DNA of 64,000 nucleotides, from assembly GCA_951812925.1 (NCBI GenBank), contig OX638372.1:86635058-86699057 (forward strand), written 5' to 3'. Of this stretch, positions 11,508 to 22,949 are shown in pieces. The notes under the pieces were generated by a model. That model did no database searches. It had not been told where the DNA came from and saw only the letters and a list, made by a program, of their open reading frames with translations. Position numbers and translations under genes: made by a program. The stretch comes from Calliopum simillimum. Taxonomy: Eukaryota > Arthropoda > Insecta > Diptera > Lauxaniidae. How positions within the stretch are numbered: the stretch's first letter is position 1; the number at the start of each line of letters is the position of its first letter.

Positions 11508-12403
11508 TATTTCCCTAATATTTTGATTTTTGATGCTTTCCTATACGAAACGTTCTCCATTTACAATTTCCAAACCAATTTAATTAAAAAAAAAATTTTT
11601 ATATTTTTGAAAATTTTTTAACTACCTATCAACCTTCCTCAACATAATTCGATTTCCAAACCTTTGGTATCCACGAAAATTTTTCAATGTATTTCTAAGT
11701 TTTCATAATTATTCCACAATTTCCATAGCATATATAATATCATGTTTCAAAACTTTATTCTTAATATTTTCATTATATAATTTTAAAAAGGATATTAAAT
11801 TAAGCCTTATCAACTGTTCATACCAATAAAATAATTTTCTTCAATAGCAACTCTTTCATTCAAGTACGAGTACATACAATGTCATAGAAACATCCACACT
11901 GAATATAATCCGTTCTCAATATTTAATTCATAATTGAATGAGAAAAACACTTTTGTATGACAATTTTTGATTAAATAACCAGAAAATGAGTTTATTTGTC
12001 TTGTTGTTGAGCTAAATTAATATCCAACCAATGGCAATATGGACAAAAGGAAAAAAGCCATCAAAGGAGACAAGGAACATCAGAGTGTCTCGTTGCTTAA
12101 ATCAAATTAATACCGGTTTGTTATTTCATCAACAACATTGTTATTGTCGTCAGTTTCATCAACACTGAACTGTAATAATCATTATCATCAAAATAGTCAT
12201 CATCATCGTCATCGTCATCATAACCATCAACATCAGCATCAATAATTTAAACAAGCAGTTGACAACAAAAACAATAACAACAACATACCCTGTAACACTA
12301 CTATGCTGTATCAAGGTAGATTAAGTCCAGGAGTTGGCAATCTGTTTTTAGGTTTTTAAGAATTAGAAAGCACTGTGTTCACATTTCGTCAAATAAATAC
12401 CGC
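11508..12403. other. AT-rich sequence with CAA/CAT triplet tracts
   Basis: No gene. From about 12125 to 12290 there are atcatcatcgtcatcgtc and caacaacaacat tracts, typical of fly non-coding DNA. Confidence 0.4.
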
Positions 12404-12862
12404 GAGTTTTGTCATACTGAAGAATGGTACGAAGCTTAATTTCCTAAATGTGACTTAATCAATTTGCCGAGTGACCTTGAAAAATGTAATTTTACTCAAG
12501 AGGAAAGCATCTTACGAAAACAGTGTACTAGGCAAATTCTTAAAATTGTCCAAGCAATACGTGAGATTTTTTTGGAAACTTTTTTTTTTTTTGAATAATT
12601 TTCTTAAATTTTTTTTTTTTAAGTTTTTCAAAAATTATTCAAAAAAAAAATTTTTTAAAATTCCAAAAAAATCACACGTATTGCTTGGACGATTCTAAGT
12701 ATTTTATGCCTAGTACACTTTTTTCGTAAGATGCTTTCCTCTTGAGGAAAAAAAAGATTTTTGCCTTCCGCAGGCGTTCAAAAGCCAAAAACTCCTATTC
12801 AGCGTCCGAATCCCATCTTGATACAAAGTAAGCTTCGTACCATTCTTCAGTATGACAAAACG
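12404..12862. mobile_element. Foldback (inverted-repeat) element
   Basis: The left arm (about 12404-12590) contains tgtcatactgaagaatgg, ctcaagaggaaagcatctta, tgtactaggca and ccaagcaatacgtga in order. The same words occur inverted in the right arm (12665-12862). The loop is an A/T homopolymer region that itself folds. No open frame of interest. Confidence 0.75.
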
Positions 12863-13099
12863 AATATCCTACTTTAAGAATTTTTATATATCGATGAAAA
12901 TTGCGATTTGTGGGTGGTTTTGAACATGGGGTCCCCAGTGTGCGGCGGTGGAATGGCGCATTTGATCCAAACATGCGTGCTCAGTTAAAATTCTTGTGAA
13001 TAGTTTTTCTTTGGGGTTTTCTGAACACTCCGTCGGGCCGTTTTTGAACCATTATATTGTACTAAAATTTCCATATAACACAAAAAAATTAACCAAAAA

Positions 13100-13420
13100 T
13101 AAAAACAAAAATAGTTATTTAAGATGTATTTTTTAATGCTGAATCCGAATCCAGCACCAGATTTGCGCTAACTTGTCAGGATTTTGGGATATCCTAACCT
13201 AAAAGTGCAAAAAACACAGATTTAAGCTATTTTCGAAGTAATATAACAAGATAGAATAGTTCCTGGACATGAATCTCGATATGGCATTAAAAACAACTAA
13301 TCTTATCTTGGAATTCAAAACCCATTTTGAAGTACACAATAAACATCTATATTTTTCTCTCAAAAATCCTGAAGTAAAATAACGAAAAACCACTTTTTTT
13401 GTGATTTTTTAACTTACCAA
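13100..13420 (+). repeat. Z-family repeat, single-sided copy
   Basis: Carries the Z signature: a gatgtatt-like word, then atgctgaatccgaatccag, then a cctaacctaaaag word. The matching inverted half is not obvious here. Confidence 0.5.
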
Positions 13421-13989
13421 GGTAATTGTAATAAATTTTTTCTTAACTGAAATCCATGACTTTGTGATAGCTTCAACGGTAAACGCCCCACCACCATACT
13501 TCCCCACTCTCAAAATTTGTCCGACTCGATCTGAACATTAACTACACGAAGTCTCAGCAATGTGTTTATGAATATTTTTTTTGTACGCGGGCCCACGGAC
13601 TATTATGTTCATGTCTTGTCCGAGCCAAACAGCATGAAGGGTAAATTTTTTCAAACATTCATTCAATCTTTGGTGTGTGGATTTATATATATAGGTACAA
13701 GAAAATATACTTGTAGATATATATATTTATTCCTAGACTAAATGGGTATTTAGTGAAAGTGTGATACAGCTAATGGAAAAGAAAAACAATATATCATAAT
13801 TATTACCCAGCATGTGTTTCCTTTTCCTTATTCTATAAATTTTAATAAGCTATAAATTTTATTTATAGCTGTTTATTAGCTGCAGTAGCCTACCCGATTA
13901 TTATTATAATTAATTCTAAATGTTAAGTAAAACTGTAAAAATTTGATAACCTATCCTCTATCTTAGACCAAGGCTCTTGGCACATTTGA

Positions 13990-14330
13990 AAAAAAAAGCA
14001 AAACAAACCAAAACAGTTGTTTTCGATGTATTTATTGGTGATGAATCCGAATCCAGTCTCGGAATTGCTATATCACATATAGTTTTTGAGATATTCTAAC
14101 CTAAAAGTTTAAAAACACGAATTTTAGGGTTGTATAGATGACGTACGAAATGTTTTTGTTCTTTTCTACTAAATACATCGCTTAGTAGAAAAAAGCAAAA
14201 CAATTTCCTCTTTTAGGTAAGAATACATCAAAAACCATATGTGATAGAGCAATTCCGAGACTGGATTTGGATTCAGTACCGACAAACATATCGGATATGC
14301 ATATTTTGGATTTGGTTTGTTGTGTGTTTT
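13990..14330. repeat. Z-family palindromic repeat
   Basis: The left half has gaatccgaatccagtctcgg, aattgctatatcac and ttctaacctaaaag. The right half gives the inverted equivalents (ttaggtaagaatacatc, gtgatagagcaattcc, gagactggatttggattcag). The same pair recurs at 16075-16545 and, within longer arms, at 29617-30526. Confidence 0.65.
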
Positions 14331-16074
14331 TCAAAAGTATCATTTTTCGACCTCATTGTAAAAAAAACGGATCTCATTCAGAACAGATTTCAGAACTGGA
14401 ACTAGAATAAGATATCATGAACCGTTCCATTACTAACCGTTTTTTTTTTTTTTTTTTTTGTGAGCGATAATTACTTACTTGATTTTTGACAATTTAGCTT
14501 AAATAAACATTTCTTTTAACATTCCGAGACTTAAAACGTTCAAGTATGCAATTTTGTGCTATAATATTGTCGGCAACCATTCAAAAGTATGAGGGATTTA
14601 TGGGCTGAAAAATATCATTTAGTAAAAAATATCTTAAAAAAAAATATGTAAGAAAACAGGTCGCAACTTTTTTTTGGCAATCCATAAAATTTATTTTAGC
14701 GCTGTTTTCTTTGAAATTATTTAAAGAGAGTTCGATATAAACAAAAAAAAATTTAAATTTGCAGCAAACCAACTCAGGGCTTTCCCTTTATTTCCTTTTT
14801 GGAATTAAATTTTTATAAACTTTTAAATAAACATTTGAAAAAACTTTATTCAGAAGAGTTTCAGAGAACTTTTATACGCCCGACATTTTGAATAAAAGTA
14901 TAAAATTGTATTGTTGCCAAGTTTTATGACCCCAATATATTGGGAACAACTGAATTATTTTATTTTTCTCATAGAACTTGTCTTCATACAAAATACCAAG
15001 ACTCATCAACAAAAACAACATCAACACCAATAGCAACAACACGGTAGTACATACCGCTTAACGTAGGAGTCATTATTAACATCAACATCAACTTCATAAA
15101 CGTAGATCATTATCATCAACACCAACAACATCAGCAACAGCAACATCGTCAACAACATGATAATATAATCAACATTCATTGAATTATTCCATTTCGTAAT
15201 TTTGTACGAGTTAAATAGGCGCTGGCAGTAACTGGCAACAGCAGGCAGGCGGCATAGGTTAATAATTCATCAGAACCTCGTTTCCGTATCCTTTTACACC
15301 AATACGAACAGGAAACGTACAAAATTGCAAAGGAAATGTTGATAGCTGTACCTATTTCCTATACTCCTACGTATGTTGTCTGGCAATGTATGCACGAGTA
15401 TATGTTTGTGGATGTGAACGTTGTATATAGTTGGCAATTGCAAGTTTACCAGTTCAGGAACTTTGGACTAATTGAGGTTTTCGCTTGCAGCAGGTTGCAT
15501 TACATTGATGGATGCAACGGAAAATCAAAAGGAAATTTAATCATAATAACAAATAGATATCCATTGTAAACACTAAAGTTGGATAAATACTTTACATGAA
15601 AAATGTTATTCTTTTTTAAAATTGATTACTTATAACACCAATAATGAAAACCAAAAAACAACCAATTTATGTACAAGAGTAATAATATTTAACAAAATTT
15701 TGCATGAGCAAATTAAGACCAAAAACTTAAAATATTATTTGATTCCCACTTTCATAAAGGCTATGCCCCACATTAATCCGTTCTTGTTTTTTTTTAGTAA
15801 TTCTTCAACAATAACGAGCATTTATTCATTGATTCAGTGCTTACCTCAGCATAAACGAAACCCCATATCCTCTACATGAATAGGGAACTTTTCTTCTAAA
15901 AATCAAAATGAGATTTTTTTGCATTTTGCTTAGAAAACCTGTGCAAATTTTGATACACCTATCCTCAAGCATAAATAAGTTTCATGGCATCTTATTTCAG
16001 ATATTTCGTAGTTTCAAAATCTTTTCCGAATAAAATCCTAGCTGATCGTTTTTTTACTATAAGGTCGAAAAACG
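14331..16074. other. Intergenic sequence with CAA/ATCAAC triplet tracts
   Basis: No gene supported. 15000-15165 is rich in caacaacatcaac and atcatcaac words. A T homopolymer lies at 14441-14459. The remaining text shows no repeat boundary. Confidence 0.4.
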
Positions 16075-16545
16075 GTACATGTGGAAAAAACACAACCAAC
16101 CAAAATAGATATTTTCGATATATATGTCGGTGCTAAATTCGAATCCAGTCTTGAAATTGCTTTATCACGTATGGTTTTCGAGATATTCTAAGCAAAAAAA
16201 TTCAAAAACACGCATCGCTTAGCACTATTTGTCTTCTTCAAAATAAGCTGAATTTATCATTTTCTTTAAAAAGTGATGACCATTTAAAAATTACACTATG
16301 GAGTGGAAAATCCTAAGTGGATTCTCATACAAGACCAATACATAGCTTATATTGAAGGCAAAAAAAGTGCTAAGCGTTGCATTCAGTAACAAAGAGCAAA
16401 ACAATTTCGTGCGTCCTCTATATCACCTCAAAAATCGTGTTATTGAACTTTAAGGTTAGAATATCTCGGAAACCATATATGATAGAGCAATTCTGAGACT
16501 TGAATACGAATACATTGAAAATTACTTCTGAATTCCGTTTTCGAT
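16075..16545. repeat. Z-family palindromic repeat, second copy
   Basis: The left half has attcgaatccagtcttg, then tttatcacgtatgg and gcatcgcttagcac. The right half has agtgctaagcgttgc, then ggttagaatatctcgg, atgatagagcaattctgag and tacgaatac. This is the inverted arrangement of the copy at 13990-14330. Confidence 0.65.
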
Positions 16546-16659
16546 CGGAATAGAATCAATTTAAAGATGCTCTGTGTTTCGATATTGAACATTACATCGG
16601 AATTACGTTTCAAGAAGTCGGATTGAAACCAGTAGCCATACTAGCCGCTTTTATCCACC

Positions 16660-18344
16660 CGCTAAGTAGCCTCCCCTAAATCTCTTAACATCTGCGGACG
16701 ACCAACTAAGTAGATGGAAAGAGTATTTTTGTAACATACTGAATCCCATGTCTACCACATTCCCGCAACCGGAATCACCAACTACAACTGTCGCAGTGAC
16801 TCGCAGTAGTAGTCGAATACAAACACCACCGCCTACAATCGATGAAATAGTGAAAGCTATCTAAAGCATGAAAAACAACAAGGCCGCCGGTATAGATCAA
16901 ATAACAGATGAACTGCTAAAAGCATGTCCCATTACATCAGCTAAGATTCTTCATCCTCTGATTTCCAGAATCTGGAGCGAATAGCATTTGCCAGAAGATT
17001 GGCTACATGGCATGCTAGTCAAATTGCCGAAAAAAGGTAACCTAAGCGAGTGCCGAAATAATAGAGGAATAACTTTGCTCTCAGTACCATCAAAAGTACT
17101 GACAAAAGTGCTTCCAAACAGGGTACGCGAAAAACTTAATTCGGCCATCCGAAGGCAACAAGCAGAATTCCGGCCAAACCGATTATGCGTGGATCAAATC
17201 ATCACCCTTAGAATAATTGTCAAGCAATCATGTGAGTGGCGTGCTGCACTTCAACTTGTCTTCGTAGACTGTAGCACTGCCTTCGACAGTGTCTCCAGAG
17301 AAAACATCTGGGTTTCACTGCAGCGAAGAGGTATTGCCGCAAAAGCCATAACCTTAGTACGTGCACAATATGAAGGCTTTAAATGCAGTGTGTTACACAA
17401 CGGGTTGTTGTCGCCGACATTCACCACTAATTCAGGCGTACGGCAGGGGTGTCTACTATCACCATCACTCTGCCTTATCGTTCTTGATGATATCCTAGAT
17501 AAAGCTCTTGATAAGGCCAAAAGGGGTATCCAATGGAACTTTACCGAACATCTGGAAGATCTCGACTACGCTGACGACATCTGCCTCTTATCGTCCAAGC
17601 ATTCAGATATGCAAAGCAAAACTGAAGACCTTGTCTTAGGATCACAAAAGGCCGGCCTAAAACTCAACGTATCCAAGACTAAAAGCATAAAGCTAAACGC
17701 AAACAGGAATGACACCACGTTTAGAGCTGGCAGCGATGACATCGAAAACGTCGATAGCTTCACGTATTTAGGCAGCATTATCTCCATGGATGGTGGAGCA
17801 AAAGAGGATAACAACTCAAGAACAGCAAAAGCAAAAAGCGCGTTTGCTCAACTGAACAAAATATGGTCTTCTTCCGTTACATCCACCAAAACGAAAGTGC
17901 GCGTTTTTGATTCGAATGTGAAATCGGTTTTGCTATATGAGTGCGAAACATGGCTTGTTACTGAACAACTAACGAACAAGCTGCAAGTATACGTCAACAA
18001 ATGCTTAAGGCGTATACTAAAGGTTTGGCGGCCTCTCACTATGTCAAATGGCGATCTACATCAAAAATGCAATCAGAAGACTATAGCAAACGAGGCCAAG
18101 CTACGCAAATGGAGATGGATTGGTCACACTCTCCGGAAATCACACAGCGAAGTTTGTCGCCAGGCTCTTGAGTGGAATCCACAAGGCAGTAGAGGACATG
18201 GTAGGCCCAAAACCAACTGGAAAAAGTCGCTGGAAAAGGAAATATACGAGTCGAGAAAGTCGTGGCAAGAGATCAATGTCATCGCAAGGGATCGCAACAA
18301 ATGGAAATGCCTCATATTGGCCCTATGCTCCTCCTAGGAGTTAA
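16660..18344 (+). pseudogene. LINE (non-LTR retrotransposon) reverse transcriptase relic
   Basis: This is the C-terminal part of a LINE ORF2. In one frame, KNNKAAGIDQITDELLK (near 16870) is followed by NNRGITLLSVPSKVLTKVL, an AFDS-type block (DCSTAFDSVS), RQGCLLSP and the catalytic YADD (codons at 17567-17578). After this comes the C-terminal extension RKWRWIGHTLRK...GRPKTNWKKS, typical of animal LINEs. Two in-frame stops (TAA 16862-16864, TAG 16982-16984) break it. The longest intact frame (16988-18337, 449 codons) begins at an internal Met. The endonuclease and 5' end are absent. The tail runs into ATACATACATAC. I did not assign the clade. Confidence 0.85.
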
Positions 18345-18700
18345 AAGAGAATACATACATACAAGGGGCATCCCATACAAAATAGATATTTCTATCTAAA
18401 TTTTGTATGGGAGCTCCCTTATGGGGTGCAAAAAAGTGAATAGTATGCTCGAAAAAAAATATTGGGGAGGAAAAATTAATGGGGGTCTGTGAAAATTTTT
18501 TTTCCTCTCCAATGAGGAATATTTTTTTTTTTTTTGATATTTTCATCAACATTTTGTTTGGGAGCCCCCTTAAGGGCTGGATAAAACGGGTTAGTACATT
18601 CGAAAAAAATGTTGAAGACGACAAGTTAATGCGGGTTGATGAACTCAACATCACAAAAACATCATATAAATACAATAAGTTTTTACCATAACTTCAAATT
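18345..18700 (+). repeat. Tandem duplication, unit about 153 bp
   Basis: The segment attttgtatgggagctccc, then a gtgaatagtatgctcgaaaaa-type stretch, recurs as attttgtttgggagccccc, then gttagtacattcgaaaaa, about 153 bp downstream. Both units carry a short palindrome (gggagctccc and the related gggagcccccttaaggg). Confidence 0.55.
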
Positions 18701-18713
18701 TTCCTTTAAATTA

Positions 18714-18947
18714 ATACCCCTACCATGGTTTACAACATAGTTCAGTGTTGTGTTGTACTTTTATAATTCGTACTTTCGATAACGACACAACACGTCATAC
18801 GATCAGCTGTTGTTGTGTATGTAATTTGGCAATACTCCATACTAGACAACATGAAATCGCTGTAGACCATAGTACCAAATAAAATTGATGTTGTGTTGTT
18901 TTAAATAGTACACAACCTGCATATGTTGTAAACCATGGTAGGGGTAT
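18714..18947. mobile_element. MITE with ATACCCCTACCATGG ends
   Basis: Terminal inverted repeats of about 26 bp (ATACCCCTACCATGGTTTAC and its complement) enclose 234 bp rich in acaacac/gtgttgt words. A 6-bp direct repeat AAATTA borders both ends, a candidate target duplication. Confidence 0.75.
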
Positions 18948-18954
18948 AAATTAC

Positions 18955-19116
18955 ATATGTGACTTGGTCTATGAAAAGGGGGCTTACGTGTCAAAAAAAA
19001 AATTTCCAATTTTTTGCCGATTCGCATAAATTGACCTTTAAAAGTTGTTTTCCAGGTGTTTTGACAAAATTTTTTTTTCGCACGTAAGCCCCCTTTTCAT
19101 AGACCAAGTCACATAT
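18955..19116. mobile_element. Short palindromic MITE, 162 bp
   Basis: Near-perfect inverted arms of about 35 bp start ATATGTGACTTGGTCTATGA and end with the complement. The AT-rich loop is about 90 bp. It lies 7 bp from the neighbouring MITE. Confidence 0.75.
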
Positions 19117-19741
19117 AATGAAACTTAAATTGAATAAATAAAAATTTTAATAAGTGAATTGCATAAATAAATATTTAAATATAAAATTACTTTTTATGAA
19201 TTTACTCTACATTATTCAGTACAAATATGTTACGATCATATGATTATCGCTGAGCCATACCGGTAAAAATATTCGACACATCCTAATATAAGCATAAAAT
19301 ATCTTATATGGAGAATAATACATGAGAAATCAAAGAGAGAGGGAAATAATTTTGGAGAAAGTTTAAAAAAACTGACCGATTTCTGTAATAAAAACCCGTA
19401 AACGTCTTACTTCCTTTTAAAATGACCTAATCAATAGACTATTAGGAGATCAAAATACACCAAAAATACTTTCCACACTTTGGCGTTTTTAAAAACTGAA
19501 ATGCTTTGCGTTTTCTAAAGTCATGGAGAGCGGAGTAAGGTCCGGTAGAGCGTCCTGTATACAAATCGGGCAAAAGGCGAATTTTTCTGGACTTCAAAGA
19601 GAGTATTGTATACAAATGGTAGTTTAAATACGAAAATTCTGTTTATTAACAAAACTCTTTAACCAAATATTTGAAACCATTAATGCATTTTCTAACACAT
19701 AATTATGACAAGTTAAGGAACGGATTAAAAACACGGCTATA
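19117..19741. other. AT-rich sequence, no supported gene
   Basis: Nothing recognised. It may include decayed upstream portions of the I-like LINE that becomes readable from about 19742. Confidence 0.3.
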
Positions 19742-20851
19742 GTGACATATGTGTTTCGTCTTTCCCCACAAAGACTCATCAGATTATTTTTGTGCAATCT
19801 AACAGGACATGTCAAAATCCTCGACGTGTTCTGGGATACACCATGTCTTACAGTCTCCGATAAGTTATGTAAAAAGTTTGTTTTCTCCAGAAAATTCAAA
19901 GTGGTCATAAATGAACGCTCCGAATGGAGGAGGAAGGATCTGAATGTAATACAGGGCTCACAGTTGTGGTTCACTGATGGGTCCAAAATGGAAGATGGCA
20001 GCGCAGGAGCTGGAGTCGTGGGACCAAGATTCCAAAAAGCAGTTGCAATGGGAAAAACAGCTTCTATTTTTCAGGCGGAGGTCCACGCTTTAGAGTTGTG
20101 TGCCAGAGAATGTCTAAGAAGGGGCACTTCCGGGACCGACATATACATTTACTCGGACAGCCAAGCGACTCTAAAATCACTAATGGCTTTTTCAATACAC
20201 TCAAAGCTTGTCTGGGAGTGTTTTGAACTTCTTCAAGCCCTAGCCAGAGGAACGACGTTACTCTTGTCTGGATACCAGGACACGAGGGCCATGAGGGCAA
20301 TGAAAGGGCTGATTGCCTGGCTAAGAGAGGGGCACTCAATTCTTTCACAGGCCCAGAACCCTTCTGCGGAGTGAACAATAGCTTTAAGAATAACTTAATT
20401 CGGGAATAGCCTGATCGATCACTGGAAAGCCCAGGAAGGCATACAACAAGCGAAAAGGCTAATCAATCCACAACATGTTAAGGTAGAAGCGGTTTTAAAT
20501 CTCAGCAGAAAAGATATTAAAACTTACAGTGAAATAATGACAGGTCACTGTAAACTCAATTATCACATAAAAAAGATGGGCTTGGTAGACGATGATTCCT
20601 GTAGACTCTGCTTAGAGGACTTGGAAACAGCAGAGCATGTGCTATGTGCATGCCCTGCTGCGTTTAGATGCAGAATTAAGTACTTAGGTGCCGAGATTTT
20701 AGACCCAGGTGACATAGGTAAAATTAATCCCATTGCAGTGACAAGATTTATAGATAGTCTGGAACTGTTTTGATAGGGAGAGAGGCTGTAAAAAAGATCT
20801 TTAAGGTCGCAGTACAATCTAGAGGCTTTTAAATAATAATAATAATAATTT
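19742..20851 (+). pseudogene. I-like LINE 3' end: RNase H and zinc-finger domains, frameshifted
   Basis: An RNase H domain reads from about 19960: WFTDGSK (Asp), QAEVHALE (Glu), YSDSQAT (Asp). A frameshift near 20265 moves the continuation PGHEGHEGNERAD to another frame. A second shift near 20408 leads to IDHWKAQEGIQQAKR, then TGHCKLNYHIKKMG and a CRLC...HVLCAC zinc-finger-like motif ending at 20773. The element ends in a (TAA)n tail (20829-20851). RNase H plus a TAA tail is what I factors and relatives show, so I call it I-like by inference. The reverse transcriptase is missing upstream (5' truncation). Not functional. Confidence 0.75.
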
Positions 20852-20930
20852 TTGTTGTAATTATAATTATATTTATTTCACTAAATTAATTATGATTGCA
20901 AAATTGCAAGTTGAAAAACTATTGTGTTTT

Positions 20931-21008
20931 GGCCTGGGCGGGAGTTGAACCAAGGACCTCCCGCTTGGTACCGCAAGTCGTTAGACCAGTACACTATCCT
21001 TGCCTGGC
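20931..21008 (-). tRNA. tRNA-like sequence D (degenerate)
   Basis: The minus strand carries a perfect B box (GGTTCAACTCC), an A-box-like segment (GGATAGTGTACTGG) about 40 nt upstream and a CTTG/CAAG anticodon-stem-like hairpin. The T stem and acceptor stem do not pair properly. A pseudogene or tRNA-derived repeat is more likely than a working tRNA. Confidence 0.35.
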
Positions 21009-21802
21009 GAAGCCGACTTTTGCCAGTTTTGTTTGTGTGTTAATACGTAAGCCTTGATGTCATAATTGTTGTTTGTGTTATGTAACACACTTAAAAATTC
21101 TTAAATTTTTATTAATCGTGAAAAGTTTTATAAATTGTATTCATCCAATATTATACTTTTTTGTCAGTGCATTCTGCAAAACATTTATGCTTTGTGCTAT
21201 TTTTTTTTTTATTTTATTTTTTTATTCGAAATTATGCAAAATTGAAAAACTTAATAGCAAATAATATTCACATTCGCATATAAGTGACCAAATTAGATTA
21301 TCTTCCAGGACATTTAACCGATTTGCAAAACGTTGAATGTTGATCACATTGTATTGCCAACAACAACAATAACAATGCAACAACAACAAATGTGGCACAA
21401 CCATTGTCGTCAAGTGAAAGGCAAAAGCCAAAGCTGCTCGCCCATAACAAAAAAATTCAAGAGCCAAGACCAGATACCCGTAGAATTGTGTTTTTTTTTT
21501 TATTATTAAGTGAAAATCTCACACAACAAGGCACGCGCTGCAGAATCACAACTATAACCGAAAAAGGATTTTTATCCCGACTTGCATACAAGATACAACG
21601 AACATCCCCTTTTCTACGCAATTCACTATCCTTTCGATATCCGCGTTGTCTTTCTGCTTTTCTTCAAAGAAGTGATGCCAGATTTATGAAACAAAACAGA
21701 GTTGCATAAACTTACGGGAATGTCGTTAAACTTCAATGAAAAAACAAAGTTAAAAATGTTCATTCAAAATATTTAAAAAAAAAAATAAAAAATAATAATA
21801 AC
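21009..21802. other. Intergenic sequence, no supported gene
   Basis: AT-rich. A CAA-triplet tract lies at 21358-21392. The 105-codon frame (21392-21709) shows no motif or splice context and is not called. Confidence 0.3.
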
Positions 21803-21953
21803 GGGCTGTCCATAAACTCCGTGATGCTAAAATTCGCTATATTGAATATGTGACGGTAGTTTCATATAAAAAATAAGTGAAATACACCAAGCGTGACGCT
21901 TGCTCGAACCCCCGCCCCCCCTTAGGAGCGTCACGGAGTTTATGGACAGCCCC
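21803..21953. mobile_element. MITE with GGGCTGTCCATAAACTCCGT ends
   Basis: Inverted ends of about 22 bp (GGGCTGTCCATAAACTCCGT... and its complement) enclose about 105 bp containing a cccccgcccccc tract. Similar end words appear degenerate near 1130 and 29205, suggesting old dispersed copies. Confidence 0.75.
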
Positions 21954-21961
21954 TAAGGCGA

Positions 21962-22076
21962 TTCCTGAAAACGTGTAAAAGCCTCGAAAACCTCGTAAAC
22001 TCGTAAAACTGTCAAATTTTGTATTGATTTTGACAACTTTTACGAGGTTTTCGAGGCTCTTACACGTTTTCAGGAG
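21962..22076. repeat. Hairpin repeat, arms about 38 bp
   Basis: The left arm begins tcctgaaaacgtgtaaaagc and continues cctcgaaaacctcgtaaa. The right arm gives the complement and ends ctcttacacgttttcagga. The loop is about 40 bp. It lies 8 bp from the previous MITE. Confidence 0.75.
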
Positions 22077-22201
22077 TCCCCTCAATGCATTGTTTTGATA
22101 TTTTAAAAAATCAAATGTCGTATTGTTTAACATTTTTCGACTTTTATCACATTTTTTAATATTTATTGGCTAGTGCAACTTTTTTCGGTTTTTCAACATT
22201 T

Positions 22202-22428
22202 GAAAATGGTGCAAGTCCAAAACGGAGCAAAAGTAATGTCATATAAGTTATGTGCCATAATGACCGGTTATTTGGTCGATATCAGTTTTTCAACTTAATC
22301 TCAACAACTCCATATCATCAAGTGAATTTTTCAAGAAAACAGAAATCAATTTTATTCATCCCTAACAAAATGTCAGCCAATTAATAGGATAGGATACTTT
22401 TGCCTCGTTTTGGACTTGCACCATTTTC
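22202..22428. mobile_element. MITE with GAAAATGGTGCAAGTCC ends, 227 bp
   Basis: Inverted ends of about 34 bp carry one or two mismatches (GAAAATGGTGCAAGTCCAAA and then acggagcaaaag; complement at the right end). Confidence 0.75.
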
Positions 22429-22949
22429 CTTTTGAACGGCTTTATTACTTTCTCACATAGTTTCCGACTTTTTAAACATTTTTCTACCTTATCAATATTT
22501 TGATGATATTTTCAAAATTATTTTTTGACTTTTACAACAATTTTCAAAGTACCTATTCGAACTTTCTTTGATATCTCTGACAGTCTCAACATTTTCAATT
22601 TCCTCAATATTTTTTACTGTTTCCTGACGGTTTCAACACTTTTTTTTTTGATTTCAACTAATTTCAATATGCGTGTTTCGATTTTTAAAATTTCATTACA
22701 CTTTTCGAAATACTTATATTGACTATTTCAACATTTTTGACTTCCTCATTATTATTGATTACACTGTACAACAGTCAAAAACCATAAGAATTTTCAAATT
22801 GTTTTCGTTGTATTTTGATCTCCTAAACACGAACATCCTATCCGTTTTGTTGCGTCAGGTTTTTGTAAGTCCGGCTTGGAAGTTATTATTTAACCGGTGA
22901 TATTTACCACTATTCCCAACTGCCGTTTCTATTTCGTTTTTAAGTTGCT

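Noticed and set aside
12471..12698. 75-codon Phe/Lys-rich frame
   Set aside because: It spans the A/T homopolymer loop of a foldback.
12300..12860. A larger palindrome joining tatcaagg at 12309 with ttgatac at 12814
   Set aside because: The order of matching words is not mirror-symmetric, so these words do not belong to the foldback arms.
16988..18337. An intact host gene of 449 codons
   Set aside because: It is the 3' part of a LINE reverse transcriptase. The same frame continues upstream through two stops with conserved residues.
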